Source: Incurvaria masculella
Taxonomy: Eukaryota > Arthropoda > Insecta > Lepidoptera > Incurvariidae
DNA length: 64,000 bases
NCBI GenBank assembly: GCA_946894095.1
Contig: OX335649.1
Coordinates: forward strand, 19,936,001 to 20,000,000
Direction: 5' to 3'
Below, piece after piece: positions 20,718-32,773 of the stretch; position 1 is the first letter of the stretch, and each line of letters begins with the position of its first letter. The translations under genes and the position numbers were made by a program. The notes under the pieces are model-generated. The model had not been told where the DNA came from. It saw only the letters and a program-made list of their open reading frames with translations, and did not search any database.

Positions 20718-22283
20718 TAACTGTATCGGTCTTATATTCATAGTCGATATTTTTTTAACCACGCCGAAAAGGACGGATCCGAAAACCGTGCATTAAATAA
20801 TTTATTTATTTACTCTTGCTTTTTCTGCCGGTCCCCATTATCTCTGCCGAAAAATCGTCTTTTTATGTATACTATTAATAGATACTAACTCGTTTACAAC
20901 GGTTGATAGGTAAGCTCACAAAGATAGTTATATGTAAATATTGTTTTATATCAAATCGTGTTTTATATCAAAAAGTAAGTAGATTGTTTGTTATTTTGTT
21001 CATCATGCATAGGCAGCACACTGCACTCGGATTTGTCATATTTTATCATATCATATTTTACCAGTTCAAGATTACAGCGAAGAATAACTGGCAAAAAACT
21101 TCGCTGAATTATTTTCAAAGTCCACTTAGTCTAAGTTTACAAATTTGTTTGTGTTAAATTTATTTCTGTTATAAACTACTATAGTGTCCTGATCATATAA
21201 TAACACAACGAAGAGCTAATTTATAACTTATTATAAATTTAACTGATTAAAAAAAAAATCTACAAAATTAATTAAAAACAAAACTAATCATTCAACAATG
21301 TAGCATCAATGTCAAATTTATAAAAAAAACGATACAAAATTGTATCGATTATCATGTTAGCAGTTATAAATAATAAAGTTAGTAATCACGCACATATATA
21401 CATGCGCACTCACACATACACACCCTTTTTTCGCACACCCTCACACACCCTCACACACAAACACCATATCTAGCTCTCGCCCATACTCATTCTAAATCTA
21501 GACTAATAATCCCATTTGCACAGTAGTATCAATCTCTTAAATTTATTAAACGTTATGACTATAACTAGGTGGACTACAGATGATATTTTATAAACTGTAA
21601 ACGTAGACTCAATTATCTATAATATAGTGGTAATCTGTTATTGGCTTTTGGACTGTTATATTTTTATGTGAAAATGTATAGTATATAAGCTGTTGATTAC
21701 CCAAATGAAGTAAATAAAAAAAAATACTGATAAAATAGATAAGATAAAATACTGGCATGTTAGGTACCCGGTTAAGTAGGTAATCCGAAGCTTTCTTTTA
21801 AACTATTTTGTTGTGTGATAAGACATGTATCTCCTTACGACATCGCGTATGCTGCCTCGCCGAGCGCTCTGATTCAACCCTTTAAGTGCTTAACTAGACA
21901 CAGCTTCCATTGACAAATAAGTATTCTGAATTCCCGCCGTTCGATCGGGGGCCGCTATCGGGAGAGATCCTGACATAATGGAGTTTTCTCCGTGCCTGAT
22001 GCGCCGGGGTAGTCACCTCCGTGACGACGACGCATCACGGTGAAGTTCGCGCGGGTCGCTCCCCGTGAAATGGAAGATATGGCCTGTTGCACCCGTCACA
22101 CCCGCATCTCTTTAGTGCACGATACCGTCACACATGCTTCCCGACTTACGCATGTCCAATTGTAAAGTTGAGTCGAGCGTAAATTAAGGTGAGCGTAGTA
22201 GAATGATAAATTATACTTAAATTATATCGAGTGAGAATATCTTCGAGAGTGGTGACCGAAGCTGACGGTACCGCCGGCCAGTC
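20718..22283. other. Unassigned DNA with a dispersed repeat and CA-rich tract
   Basis: 20975-21100 resembles 58868-58975 (shared 'actcggatttg', 'ccagttcaa' and 'gcgaagaataactggcaaa'), a low-copy repeat of unknown class. 21390-21465 is a degenerate (CA)n/(CACAC)n tract. 21860-22190 is GC-richer and matches nothing else here. Confidence 0.35.
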
Positions 22284-22422
22284 AGTTCGCTTCCGAATTC
22301 GGTTATTCCTGATGTTCTGAGTTTCAACGGTCCTTAAGAACTCTTAAAGTAAAATTCACAGGACGCCAATTATTAGTGCAACGAACATTCGATGTTGCGC
22401 GTCACAAATTCGTAAGCGAACT
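22284..22422 (+). mobile_element. Family L MITE, copy 1
   Basis: 139 bp with inverted ends AGTTCGCTTCCGAATTCG and CAAATTCGTAAGCGAACT. Its right half, 'gtgcaacgaacattcgatgttgcgcg', is the reverse complement of the left half of the copy at 61490-61613. Confidence 0.75.
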
Positions 22423-22949
22423 GAATGACCGGCGCTACTCTCTTCCCAAACCATTATGACAATTTAACCGAAATTAATAGAATTGATAAAAAAATCACGT
22501 ATAAATATTTATCCAAAAGCGTTTTTTGCTGACATTATTTAATTGATGGTTTTATGTACATGAAGGTTTGGAATGTATTGTCTTCAGTATTATGTTTGCT
22601 TGGTTAACAAATGGTTTACCCTAGAGACAACTCAACGTTCTGATGATTTGAATCCGTATCTTCATGCTATATGCAACTTCCAAAGTACGCTATCGCCGAT
22701 GCTCATATCAAATTGAGCATCAAACTCGGACGATTGAAATATTTCATAATGAACTAACTGAAAACTAATTAAAAGTTCTGAAAAGCGAACCGAAGACTGG
22801 CGGGGGATGTTTTGGAGATGAATTTAAGGAGTGTTTCCCATATTTCCTCTTCCGTCATGGAGTGATGAACTTTATATAGCTGTAAATATACTTTTTCGTC
22901 GGTACGTCGTTTATTCCAAGGAATGTGACGTGTATGTATATGTACAATC
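22423..22949. other. Unassigned AT-rich DNA
   Basis: No gene or recognised repeat. Confidence 0.3.
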
Positions 22950-23231
22950 AGTAAATCTTTGCAGTCAAGGTTCATAAAGCAGGTATAGCGTTAAATAAAT
23001 GTATGCGTGTATTATCTTAAATACTGCGTTAGTAGGAGGCATTGATAACGGGAAGACGGACTGTAGGATAATTTTAAATTATGGGTATACAGCCGGTGGC
23101 GAAATTGGTTAGACGCAATACCCGCGAATGGTCCGTTTTGCTGGTTCGGGTCCAGCCTTGCAGTATATTCGTAAAGTAGTTCTTTTTACAGGGATCTTTC
23201 GTTATTAATGTGTCCTTGCTTCACGGTCGAT
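22950..23231 (+). mobile_element. Family E tRNA-like repeat, copy 1
   Basis: Two segments: 22950-23043, which recurs inverted at 45990-46081, and 23050-23231, which recurs direct at 46111-46293. The second contains a tRNA-like stretch with A box TGGCGAAATTGGTTAGACG and B box GGTTCGGGTCC (about 23097-23160), so the repeat is probably a tRNA-derived SINE or carries one. Confidence 0.7.
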
Positions 23232-23254
23232 TATACATACATACATGTCTCATT

Positions 23255-23425
23255 CCTTGTGTATTTATTTTGCTAATTTATTTTTATTTTATTTTATTAA
23301 TTTAAAAATAATTGAAATTAAAGCGGGCGCCGTACTAAAAACGTGATTTTTTGTGTCAAATCTTATAAGATGGCACGGAACCCTTCGTGGGCAAGTCCGA
23401 CTCGTATTTGGCCGTTTTTTTTTTC
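23255..23425 (+). mobile_element. Repeat family A, copy 7 (right half)
   Basis: Starts within the 'tgtgtatttattttgc' block and ends with a variant of the hairpin (GGGCAAGTCCGACTCGTAT) and TTGGCCGTTTT. Confidence 0.75.
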
Positions 23426-24698
23426 ATATAAACAAGTAGATTTATGTAAACATGTCCTGTTTAGTAAGAACTAGTGCTCTCTCCCTAGCCGGATTCCTTA
23501 CTTCGTTTCCCTGCCACATCGCGAAATGGCTTCACGTCCCCCAGGCAATGGCAGCCATCTTACCGACACAAATCCGATATAAAGTAATCTCTTTATACTT
23601 TTATATATTTTTCATATTGTTGCGTCATTGTCGTCGTAAATTAATTTCGCAAGTTAGATTGTCGCACGTCGCTCCGGGTTCGCGGAGCCCCCAACAACCT
23701 TTTCTGTTCATTTTGTTTTTCTTATTTTCAATTTCCAAATTTACTGTTTCGCGTTTTAAGAGGGCGAGACTCTTTGACGTCAATGCTTTTATTTTCGTTG
23801 GGTCCCTCCGCTTTGAGAGTCTTAAGTTACGCACTTAATTGACCGAACAATTAGGAAGGTATTTAAGTCTTAATGAAAAGGACATTTTCATAGATGCTGC
23901 TTTTTTTCTATTATCGCTTCAAATTGAGAATTAAATCGTGTGCACAAAGATACCTTATAATGTTAGCTAAGGATTAAATATGCTAGGAAAGTCCTTAGTG
24001 AATGTTATATATGAAAACATGTGTGTCTGTAGAGTAAACAAAATAAGTATGTTGTGATCGTATCGTGTGTGATAGCGTTCTGTCATATCTATCTACCCTT
24101 CCGAGGAAACGGCTTTATGGTATTGTAATCACCCACAGCCCCAACCAACCTAGGCTAACCTATCTCTATCTATTTTACCTAACTAAACTTATGTACCTAT
24201 TTTTCCTTACATACATCTCTACATTAAACTCAACTCAATAACTAAATAATGGCACGTGTCGTCTAGAATAATTAATTTAATTTTAATCCAATCATTTATA
24301 CTAAACCTCATATAAAGTAAACCTTAGGATTTAACTAAAATGTTACTCAACCCTAATATATTGTATACATTCTTCTCATACTCTATAACTAAGAAAACAT
24401 GAAACTTGCGGGAATTTAAAAGAATGATGAAAATTAAGACCATTTTGGGCTAAGCCCTAACAGTAGAGCCCCTTGAAAATTGAAGATTTTCTCCACCGCT
24501 CAACTGAGTGAAAGCCGGCCAAGCAAAAAAATATTTACCTTGCTTTCTCCTCTTCGTTGATGCAAATTTTGAAGAATTTTCCAAGTTCAAAAATCAACAA
24601 ACAATAAAGAGATCTCCTAAGTCATTGATCTCTACTTTACATCTGCTGACGGGGAGGTCAGGCTTATGATATGATCATATAACTTGATTGAATCTATT
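23426..24698. other. Unassigned DNA
   Basis: The 128-codon plus-strand ORF at 23452-23838 shows no domain, compositional or homology cue and is treated as chance. The rest is AT-rich. Confidence 0.3.
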
Positions 24699-25008
24699 TG
24701 CATACCAACTGTGGCGGGTTGGATGTTACTGCTAAATGACATGGTCAATTTAGATGTTTAGATGAAATCCAACCGATTGGGTTATCGGATATTTTACGGA
24801 GAATTGTTATTCCAATGATGTTTAGGCATACCAACTATGAGGGGTTGGATTTATTGCATGAATGAGATAGTCATTTGTAGAAGTTTTGTCGTAAATAAGG
24901 CATACCAACTATGGAGGGTTGGATTTTATTGCATGAATGACATAGTCATTTGTAGAAGTTTTGTCGTACATAAGGCATACCAACTATGGAGGGTTGGATT
25001 TTTACTGC
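24699..25008 (+). repeat. Tandem repeat, about 75-bp unit
   Basis: Units begin 'ggcataccaactatgg(a)ggg' at 24825, 24899 and 24974 (74 and 75 bp apart); each has 'attgcatgaatgacatagtc' and 'gtagaagttttgtcgta'. A more diverged unit precedes at about 24699 and the last is incomplete. The open frame across it reflects the repeat. Confidence 0.85.
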
Positions 25009-28000
25009 CATCTCACACAGGTCACAGCGTGACGCAACAGCGTGCTAAACCCTCCAAATGCCTGTACTCGCCATCAATTAAATAGGTGTGGTTTTGGCAT
25101 ATTTCCTCGGACATTTGGCTGATTCAGTGAACACGGTCATTATATGACACAGTGCCCTAATATGGAATGGTTCAGGAAGCTGTTTATGTAATGTCTTAAA
25201 GCAATTCAAACTTTATAGTCTGAAATACACAATGACCGAACCTCAAATTCGCATTGAAATTGTATGGGGTTTTCAGCTGTTCTCTGGGAATAATATGAAG
25301 CCACGATTTCCCTATGTCTTCATGGTCAATTTACTAGCAGTACTGATCTCGGTGCGCTTCGGGTAAGCGACTGGCTTTGAGGATTAGCCAAACCTCCATC
25401 GATGCAGATTTGCAGGTCCCAAACTGAAATCTGGTCCAAACGGTGGTAGTCACCCGCTTTTCAGCTAAGGATCTTCTACATAAACGACTTTCCACATCTA
25501 GTTAAACCATGAACACAAAAGGCACTCATATCTCCATAATTGGCCATCGAACAACACGGTCAACTAACAACGTGGTGAACTCTGTTTGTTTTATTATTTT
25601 ATCGAGATCTCCACAGAATCCATGTCATTTTATTTTAATCAAGACAGGTATTCTACAATCCAGTTAAATTGAATTGTAGCCGACCTCATAATCAATATCA
25701 AGAATCAATTTAAAGTTGATAAATCCATCAACATAAATACAGAAAGTATACAATCGTTAATAAATCAAACGTTTGGAAAACGTCTGTGAAAATTATCTCA
25801 CACATATCGTGATTGAAGACAACTCGAAACGAGTAGAGAATATATTGAACATATCATGTTCAGAAAATATTGGTTGAAACACATCAAAGCCTTTCCCCTT
25901 CAAAATCTACGTGATTTGAAATTTACTGATTTGAAGCTTAAAGGAAATTAAATAAAAATGTATTTAATTTCTTGAACCACAATTTATTTAGTGCATTTGT
26001 ATGTAGTTCATTGTATATTTTCCATCAGCAGATTATATAGTTTCAACTTAGGCAACTCGTTGAAACCATCAAAATATCAAGGTAATTATTTGATGTTGTC
26101 CTCGAATATTTTGTAATAAAATATCACAGAGAAATCTGCAATATAGGTTAAATCAAATTAAAGAATTTACGATTTAAAACAAAGTCTAATAATTTAATGA
26201 TTTAACCCAAAAATAATAGAACCTTCTTCAAGTTTCATATCTACGGTAATAAAAATGAAAAGTGAATCGACATTTACATTTACGATATTTCAACTATTGC
26301 AAAGCAAAGAAAAACCTAATCAAACATACCCATCGTTCGTACTTCTCTCAACATTCTATTTGAAAATACTAGTTCACACAAAATATCAAATAAAACTATC
26401 CCATTGAATCCACTCAAACACACTCTATCTGTCAATTCAGTAAAACTATACATCCACATATTTAAATAAAATATTCAACTACTCCAATCTATCTCCCATC
26501 TAAAGCGAACAATTTCCATTGACATTTATTTCTCTAAATAACATTTTTCTAAACTCTAATCATACTCCGCATTGACTTATTTTACGCAAGTTATGCGCGA
26601 CGCAATCTAAACGCAAATTAACAAAACGGCAGAATTAATAAACCGAAATAAATTTGTAAACCTGCAGAAAACAACACATTATCTGAAACAAAATAAAGGC
26701 TCTGAAAATAAAGACTCTGAAAATAAAGGCTCTGAAAATAAAGACATACAACATTTTACACGGATACACAATGAATTATTGCAATACATTATTCAGTAAT
26801 TACTGTGCAAAAAAACTTATCGATTCGCGTTCAATCTGCTGTCTGGTCTGGGGTCTGGAACTCTGCTTCCCCGTTCACTCGTTCAATAAAAGTCTATAGT
26901 CTATTAGATTTTACGCGCCCGAAATAATAGATTTATACACAAATCACTTTAACCTTAATCCAAAATTTACATTTAATGTTCTTGCAATTAAAATCACAAA
27001 TTTAATAAAAATCTCACTGTCTCTATATTTAAATGTGGAGCAAGCGCCTTCGAAGCAGCTCTAAGCGTCCAAAGCAAATAAACACTAATAATTATTCGAA
27101 TTTGGTGACTTCGAGTTAACACCCCGCGAAATTTCTGTAAGTCGAAAACGAACCGTCGTGTCGCTCCTTACAGGTACGAATTTCTCCCCGAGAACTTAAA
27201 AATGTAGACTGAAAATCTGCGCGACTTGTCCTGGACTGCCGACCGAAAATACCGCGCGACTATCCTCGACCGTCCTGAACTGCCCTCGACTCTCCTTGAA
27301 CTGTCCTGAATTCGAATGCGCGTGAGTTTTTATTCCTTTCCCCACTCCCGACCCATGTCCCTACCGCGTCCATTTGTTTATAAAAGAAATGGTTACACTG
27401 ATTAGCCAAGACCATCGATGCAGCGATCCAAATAGGAAATATATATTTTATAACTTTCAAATCCTAAATACACGCATCAATGTGCTCACAATTATTCTCA
27501 AATGTAATCCTTTATAATGTTTAAATAGTTTCATTACTAATTTCAATACCATTCATGCAAAATCAACTAAAATAATATCATTCATGAAATATGAAAACAC
27601 CTCAGTCAAAACAAACAAGTATACCAAATCATTAATAAAATATGATATAAAATTAATTTCATAATCAATAATATCTTAAAACATGTACATAATTCGCCAC
27701 AAACTCCTTTTCTCTCATCAATGCAGTGTAGCCTTTCAGCCATGACATCATTCAGTCCAACAGCACGCTCGCTAGCAAAACAGGCCTTTCGTTGTTCGAG
27801 AGGTAATTCCCTATTTTTGACCAAGTAAAATGTTCATATATGGACCTACATATATTGATAGATGTTTGCTATAGCTACTATTTGTATGTGGGAGCAATAT
27901 ATGGTTCCCACAGTATGTATCCATAGTTAATCGATGTTAAGAGACAAACAATATCTGTAGTATTCAGGTGTCTAATATTTAACGGATTTATAAAAAAAAA

Positions 28001-28537
28001 GCATTAAGATGTGTTTTATTACCGCTGCTTTCGTTGTTTTTATTCAGTGCGATTGTAACTATGCCAGGCGGGCTTAAGATGGTTATACTAGCAAATGCGA
28101 ATGGTTTGATTGCGTTAAGTTCTTGATCTCTATGGAATGAGAATATGAAAAAAAAAACATGTACAATTCCAGCTAACGTTCTACCAAAACTGAAAGAAAA
28201 ATGTTACAGAAATTGATATTTTATGCATGGAAAAAAATTTTGAAGTCAGGTCTCAAACATATTCTTTTTCAAGTTTGCGGCTTATATTGATATTAAGTAA
28301 TATTTATTTTAATACCATTTCAAAGATCTTAACATTATCTACCCATTCAGCGAAGAACATGTTTAACTTTTCCCAATTTATTTAACGAAACAATAACAAA
28401 ACCGGTTTCACGCGTTATGCGGGTTGGTCACATTTAGAAAAAATGATTTCGAGCTGCTCTAACTGAGCGACGTCGGGCTCTGGCTATCTCGTTTAAATCG
28501 CAAAAATTGGTCCAAAATGTTTAGGTATGAGGATGCT
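25009..28537. other. Long unassigned AT-rich stretch
   Basis: 3.5 kb with a uniform, T/A-rich, codon-poor texture and no long ORF. 26689-26747 is a short tandem run of 'aaataaag(a/g)ctctga'. 27120-27340 is CG-richer with repeated 'cctgaactgccctcgac'-like words. The even texture would suit one long non-coding element such as the remains of an LTR element, but I could find no long terminal repeats, so this stays open. Confidence 0.3.
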
Positions 28538-28716
28538 CTTAACTCTACCCTTAGTAGGAAAGGGGCATTGATTTACATGAATACCGAACCATGGAGCAGC
28601 GAAATTCACTTATCCAACTCAGAACGAGAAATAAAGTGGTTCATTAGGACGGGGATCAAACTCATGACTTCTGTCATGTTAAGCAAGTAACCGCGCCCCT
28701 GAGCTAAGAGTAGCTC
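28538..28716 (-). mobile_element. SINE family C, head and partial body
   Basis: On the minus strand: 'gagctactcttagctcaggg' (A box), GATCCCC-type B-box remnant, 'aagtgaatttcgctgctcc', then 'ccatggttcggtattcatg' and the body start 'cctactaagggtagagtt'. Body and tail are missing. Confidence 0.65.
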
Positions 28717-29053
28717 AAACTTGTCCTTCGTTGTCGTGCGTTCGACAATTAACATCGTCCATGTCGAAGTTCACCCCATGTTTGGACGGCAAACTTCAAT
28801 CCAGTATTGAGTGGTGGAATCTATCAAAAGGCCTGGTGTCCCGGGCGCCCGGCGCCGCGCCGCTCAAACTCGTCAGGTATTCCGAGCCCGCCCGCGGTCG
28901 GTACACGCCGCTTCAGGCGGTGGAACTTGAATTATCTTTCATTATGATAATTAATGTAGTTGCCCAACAATGTCCCGCTCGCGATACGCGCGGGACGAGC
29001 GCGATAGAGCGAAATCAATGCGTTTTTGAGGGGCCGTATCCTCGGGGACGCAT
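28717..29053. other. Unassigned; GC-rich patch at about 28820-28900
   Basis: CpG-rich ('gtcccgggcgcccggcgccg') but lacking a splice-bounded exon. A 137-codon ORF spans it and the following repeats; its C-terminal part is made of the fold-back repeat at 29054-29232, so I do not accept it as a gene. Confidence 0.3.
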
Positions 29054-29232
29054 CCATAAAGTCCAAAAAGCCCAAGGTCCAAAACCCATACCGTCAAAAA
29101 TACTTACGAATACGGATATTTTTAATTGGCTTAGATTAGGTTAGGTTAGATTATATGCATTTTACAATACACACGAAAAATACATACTTTTGGACGTTCT
29201 GGGTCTTGGACTTTATGCTTTTTGGACTTTAT
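29054..29232. repeat. Fold-back element with TTAGG units in the loop
   Basis: Left arm 29054-29090 ('cataaagtccaaaaagccc', 'aaggtccaaaac') pairs with the right arm 29187-29232 ('gggtcttggactttatgc', 'tttttggactttatt'). The loop contains a short TTAGG-type run ('ttagattaggttaggttag'). Confidence 0.6.
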
Positions 29233-29300
29233 TAAGCCGACCCGTATCATCGATTTTAATAACCAATACATATAGAAAAAAGTACCAAGTGCTAGAGTTA

Positions 29301-29515
29301 AGAGCCTGGGTTGGCACCATCGCGTTGAAGCAACGAAGCACGTTCGTGTTATTCATCCAGTTCAATGTAGCCATGCAATGGAGGTCTCGCATAGCACCTA
29401 GTTCCCATGTGGCGTGTTGGGCAAATATCATTACGGTGGGTGTGATATTAGGTGTTGTCAAAGCTGCAATGAAAATAGTACGTGTCTTTCAAACAGTTCA
29501 ATGAAACCGTGCAAA
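29301..29515 (+). mobile_element. SINE family B/C body, rearranged, headless
   Basis: From 'gttggcaccatcgcgttga' through 'catccagttcaatgtagcc' and 'cctagttcccatgtggcg' to a truncated tail, then at 29462-29515 a second partial body ('gctgcaatgaaaat', 'cagttcaatgaaaccgtgc'). The head is missing, so the B or C subfamily cannot be told. Confidence 0.65.
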
Positions 29516-29811
29516 AAAAGGATTTTCTTAGTTTGACACCTATTTTCTTCGGGAACGCTCGAATAAGGTTATGGTATTTTTTCAAATTTATTGGAGGAAA
29601 TACAGACACACCTTTGTGTCATACACGATTAACATTGAACTAGAGAACTTTTTTGTTTTTCTCCGTGAAATTCTCATATAATATTGGATAAAGATGACAA
29701 CTGGGTGTACTAAACGAATCACTTATAAACTAGAAAATATTTGAACACGATTCAAACAATTAATAAGAAAACATAACCATAGTTTCGAGTGGTGCGCTTA
29801 CATAATATTTA

Positions 29812-29846
29812 CTAGCCATCCATGTCCAGTAACTTAAAAAAAAAAC
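29812..29846 (+). mobile_element. SINE B/C tail fragment
   Basis: 'tagccatccatgtccagta' followed by a poly(A) run, i.e. the 3' end of a family B/C SINE, separated by about 300 bp from 29301-29515. Family A copy 8 begins immediately after the A-run. Confidence 0.7.
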
Positions 29847-30146
29847 CGTCCAAGTGCGAGTCGGACTCGCACACGAAGGGTTCCGTACCATCGTACAAGA
29901 TTTAACACAAAAAAATCACGTTTTTTGTATGGGACCCCTCTTTAATTTATATATTTTTTAATTTTACCTATTTTTTGTCACAGCGTAATTTTCACAGAGT
30001 GTGTATTTATTTTGCAAATACACACTCTGTGAAAATTACGCTTCATCAGATACAGCCCTGTGACAGACGGGCGGACGGACAGACGGACAGCGGAGGCTTA
30101 GTAATAGGGTTCCGTTTTCGCCCTTTGGGTACGGAACCCTAAAAAT
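29847..30146 (-). mobile_element. Repeat family A, copy 8, with a novel internal palindrome
   Basis: Minus-strand copy with both ends (CCGTCCAAGTGCGAG... at 29847 and ...GGGTACGGAACCCTAA). In the middle, in place of the usual 'gttatagcggcaaaataaat' block, is a perfect inverted repeat with 26-bp arms (29983-30008 and 30016-30041) and a 7-nt loop. Confidence 0.88.
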
Positions 30147-30524
30147 ATATTATTGTAAGCCGTATTCCGAATACATTTCATGCGGTCTTGCGTCAACCTC
30201 TCGTAGGCACATCACCTGTAAACTGTGCGGTGCGGTCTGACCTGCGCAAACTGTATTGGAAACTTCACCTTGTCACTACATGGCGTTGGGAATAATCATC
30301 GCCAAACTAATATAGGTGCAACACTCGGTGTCCACATGAGGAATATCCTTAAAATGAAAAGGATAAAGATTTGTCAATTTTGTCATGGACTCTTCCTGAA
30401 TAAAACAGGCTTATTCTTCAATTTTATGGGATTATGATTATTTTGTTGTAAAATTCGTTACATCCGTGTGTTTCAAAATTATCATCAGAGACATGAGTAT
30501 AAATGTACCCTGTGATATAATATA
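30147..30524. other. Unassigned DNA
   Basis: No gene or recognised repeat. Confidence 0.3.
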
Positions 30525-30532
30525 AATATACG

Positions 30533-30784
30533 CTCAAATGGCAGTGGGCTGGTCACGTCAGCCGAAGAGACAACGACCGTTGGAGTAACCGTGTCCTACA
30601 CTGGCGGCCGTGGGTAGGAAATCGGAGTGAGGGGAGCCCACCCGCCAGGTGGGACGACGACATCAAGTGCGTCGGCGGAAAGCAATGGTTCCGTACCGCT
30701 GAGGGCCGGGAGAACTGGAGAAAAAATTGGAGAGGCGTATGTCCAGCAGTGGACGCAAACACGCTGACTGACTGACTGATATAT
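30533..30784 (+). pseudogene. RTE-type LINE, ORF C-terminus and tandem tail
   Basis: Open frame from 30533 to TGA at 30773-30775, about 80 codons: LKWQWAGHVSRR at the start, WRPWVGNRSEGSPPARWDDD in the middle and a W-rich end with ENWRKNWRGVCPAVDA. This WAGH...R..GRP..RW.DD...W..AE.R..W pattern is the C-terminal block of RTE-like endonuclease/reverse transcriptases abundant in Lepidoptera. It ends in a short (CTGA)n run (30763-30779) rather than poly(A), as RTE elements do. Everything upstream is truncated at about 30525, so it cannot be functional. Confidence 0.8.
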
Positions 30785-32302
30785 TGTATCATACTTGGAA
30801 TATATATATGTTGTGACTTCGTAATTATTTTGTGATTTTTTATTCTAATCGTTTATCAAATATTAAGTATATTGTTACTAGAAGAAATTATCAAATGCTT
30901 AAAACAATAGTTGATTATGTTTTGTAAGCTTGTCGATTTGTTATCGCTCATAAATGTGTACACTCGTGTGAAAGCATTTCCCATTGTTCCAGTTTGATTT
31001 TAAAATAATTCAGGTGGCGATTATTTTTTTAAATTATTTTCTGAGGCAGTAATGTAATGAGGTCGAAGGACATTGCAAGAAGATGCACAAATTGTGCAAG
31101 GACGACCGAGAACGAGTTTGTTCATGTTCTTCAAAAAGATAAAATTCGTAGCACCCATAATTGAAGACCATGCATGAAGAAATATATGCCTATGCCTGAG
31201 GCAAAACGGTGTGATGTTATTTAGGTAATGTGGTAATGTATTATTAATTATTTAACCCTAACGAAGTTGAAACGAAACGAGATTGACATTAGTCACCTGC
31301 TGTGTACACTGAAAACTCTATGTCCGTGCTCGGGGGCCAGAAATATTACCCGTGATGTTTAATTTTTCCACGCACTTTTTTCAGTCAAAGGAAAATTGAT
31401 TGATTGCCCTCGTGATCCCGGGTCCGCTCAATCCTATCGAAACCAATCAATCCACACAGAGTTAGGCTGAGCGAGTTATGCCGCGCTCACAAATATTCGC
31501 CCCCGGTTCATGTCATTACTTTATTCATTCGCCGCGTCAACAGTTAAGCCGGGCCATTTTCAGTTTTCCGCCTCACACGGAATATTAGAGCGAGTCATTT
31601 TCAATGCGTTTATCGTTGCGCGCGGGCCTTTGATTTCATATCGGCCGGCAAATTGTTTCGACCGCCGGATATCCGGGCCGGTCTCTCGAAATGCGTTGTG
31701 CGCTCGTCCCGCGTTGTTTTCCGCTCTGCTGTGATTATAAAGCGGTCGATCTGCTACTAATACTGATCCATCGAATACAAAATGAACGAATTGACGCATT
31801 TATGTGTGCATGTGAGAACGGAAAACAATTTAATACACTAGTGGCTCTCTGAGCTGTAGACCTCACTAGTCTCGATTAAAACTGAATATATGTTCACCGC
31901 GCATATTAAAGCAAAATCCTGTTATTTTTTTGATTGGATTAAGTACCCAAAGTTTAGGTCTTGTTGCAAATCAAAAGTTTTGTTAAATTTTTGAACGGGG
32001 ACGCTTCCATCAGTAAGTTCCAACCTGCCATCGAGTAAGGAATTATTGATTCTTGAGCACGGAATTCAGAGAATAGGAATAGTGGAGGCCCAACCTTGGA
32101 AGTCCGTTGCCAGAAATTGGGATTATTTTAGTCGATAAAACTTCTTTAATAATAATTTAATAATAAAAATACCGTGCTCTGCTTCTTTTCTGAATCTTTT
32201 GAAAAAACCTATTCGACCGAAATGATCTGAGTACGGAATCCCAAGAATAGGCCTACTGATGTTTTCGAGTTCCAAAGACACGTAAGAACACTTGGAACTG
32301 CA
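30785..32302. other. Unassigned DNA; GC-balanced patch at about 31490-31745
   Basis: No supported gene. The 31490-31745 patch is CpG-rich ('cgaccgccggatatccgggc') and matches nothing else here; open frames on both strands overlap, so neither is favoured. Candidate conserved non-coding DNA. Confidence 0.3.
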
Positions 32303-32341
32303 TAGGACGCTATTTAGTGCAACGAACATTCGATGTTGCGC
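32303..32341 (+). mobile_element. Family L MITE, fragment
   Basis: 'aggacgctatttagtgcaac' and 'gaacattcgatgttgcg' match the middle of 22284-22422; the terminal repeat is not present. Confidence 0.65.
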
Positions 32342-32773
32342 CGCCCGTGCATTATCCGCTTTAATGTGCCTGGCAATTTAAATAAATTGCAGCGACCGCG
32401 TCGGTTTGCCGAACCTATGACGTGCACTCGCTCATACTACCGGTCACCTATCTGCCACGTCCGAAGACTTCAACGCAATGCGCTGGTCAGCACCTGAATG
32501 CGATGTTCTAGCGATCGAGGGAGGAATGTTTGGGCGAGCCTGCATGCGATTTAAAGAGTATAAACTACCATTTTCGAATTGGTGTATAGCTGTAAAGTAT
32601 AATGAATAAGTATAATATAATAAATAAATAAATAATCACTAAATCTCAATACGTTGCCGCTATACGGATGTGTTTCTGCCGCCGCCGGTCCCGTCCCCAT
32701 AATCGATGTGTAGACCGAGCCAATGTGTAAACGGGTAATAACTGTTTAAACTCATCATTTTTTTTCTTCGCAG
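32342..32773. other. Non-coding DNA upstream of the candidate exon
   Basis: Mixed composition with a (TAAA)n run at about 32620-32633. The end (32725-32773) has features of an intron 3' end: a branch-like 'taaactcat' followed by TTTTTTTTCTTCGCAG. Confidence 0.4.

Noticed and set aside
23452..23838. 128-codon ORF on the plus strand
   Set aside because: It overlaps a minus-strand ORF, has no domain and shows no coding-like composition.
25009..28537. LTR retrotransposon
   Set aside because: The uniform texture suggested one element, but no direct terminal repeats, primer-binding site or gag/pol reading frames could be seen.
28731..29144. 137-codon ORF
   Set aside because: It starts at the edge of a SINE head and its end lies in a fold-back repeat, so it is assembled from unrelated pieces.
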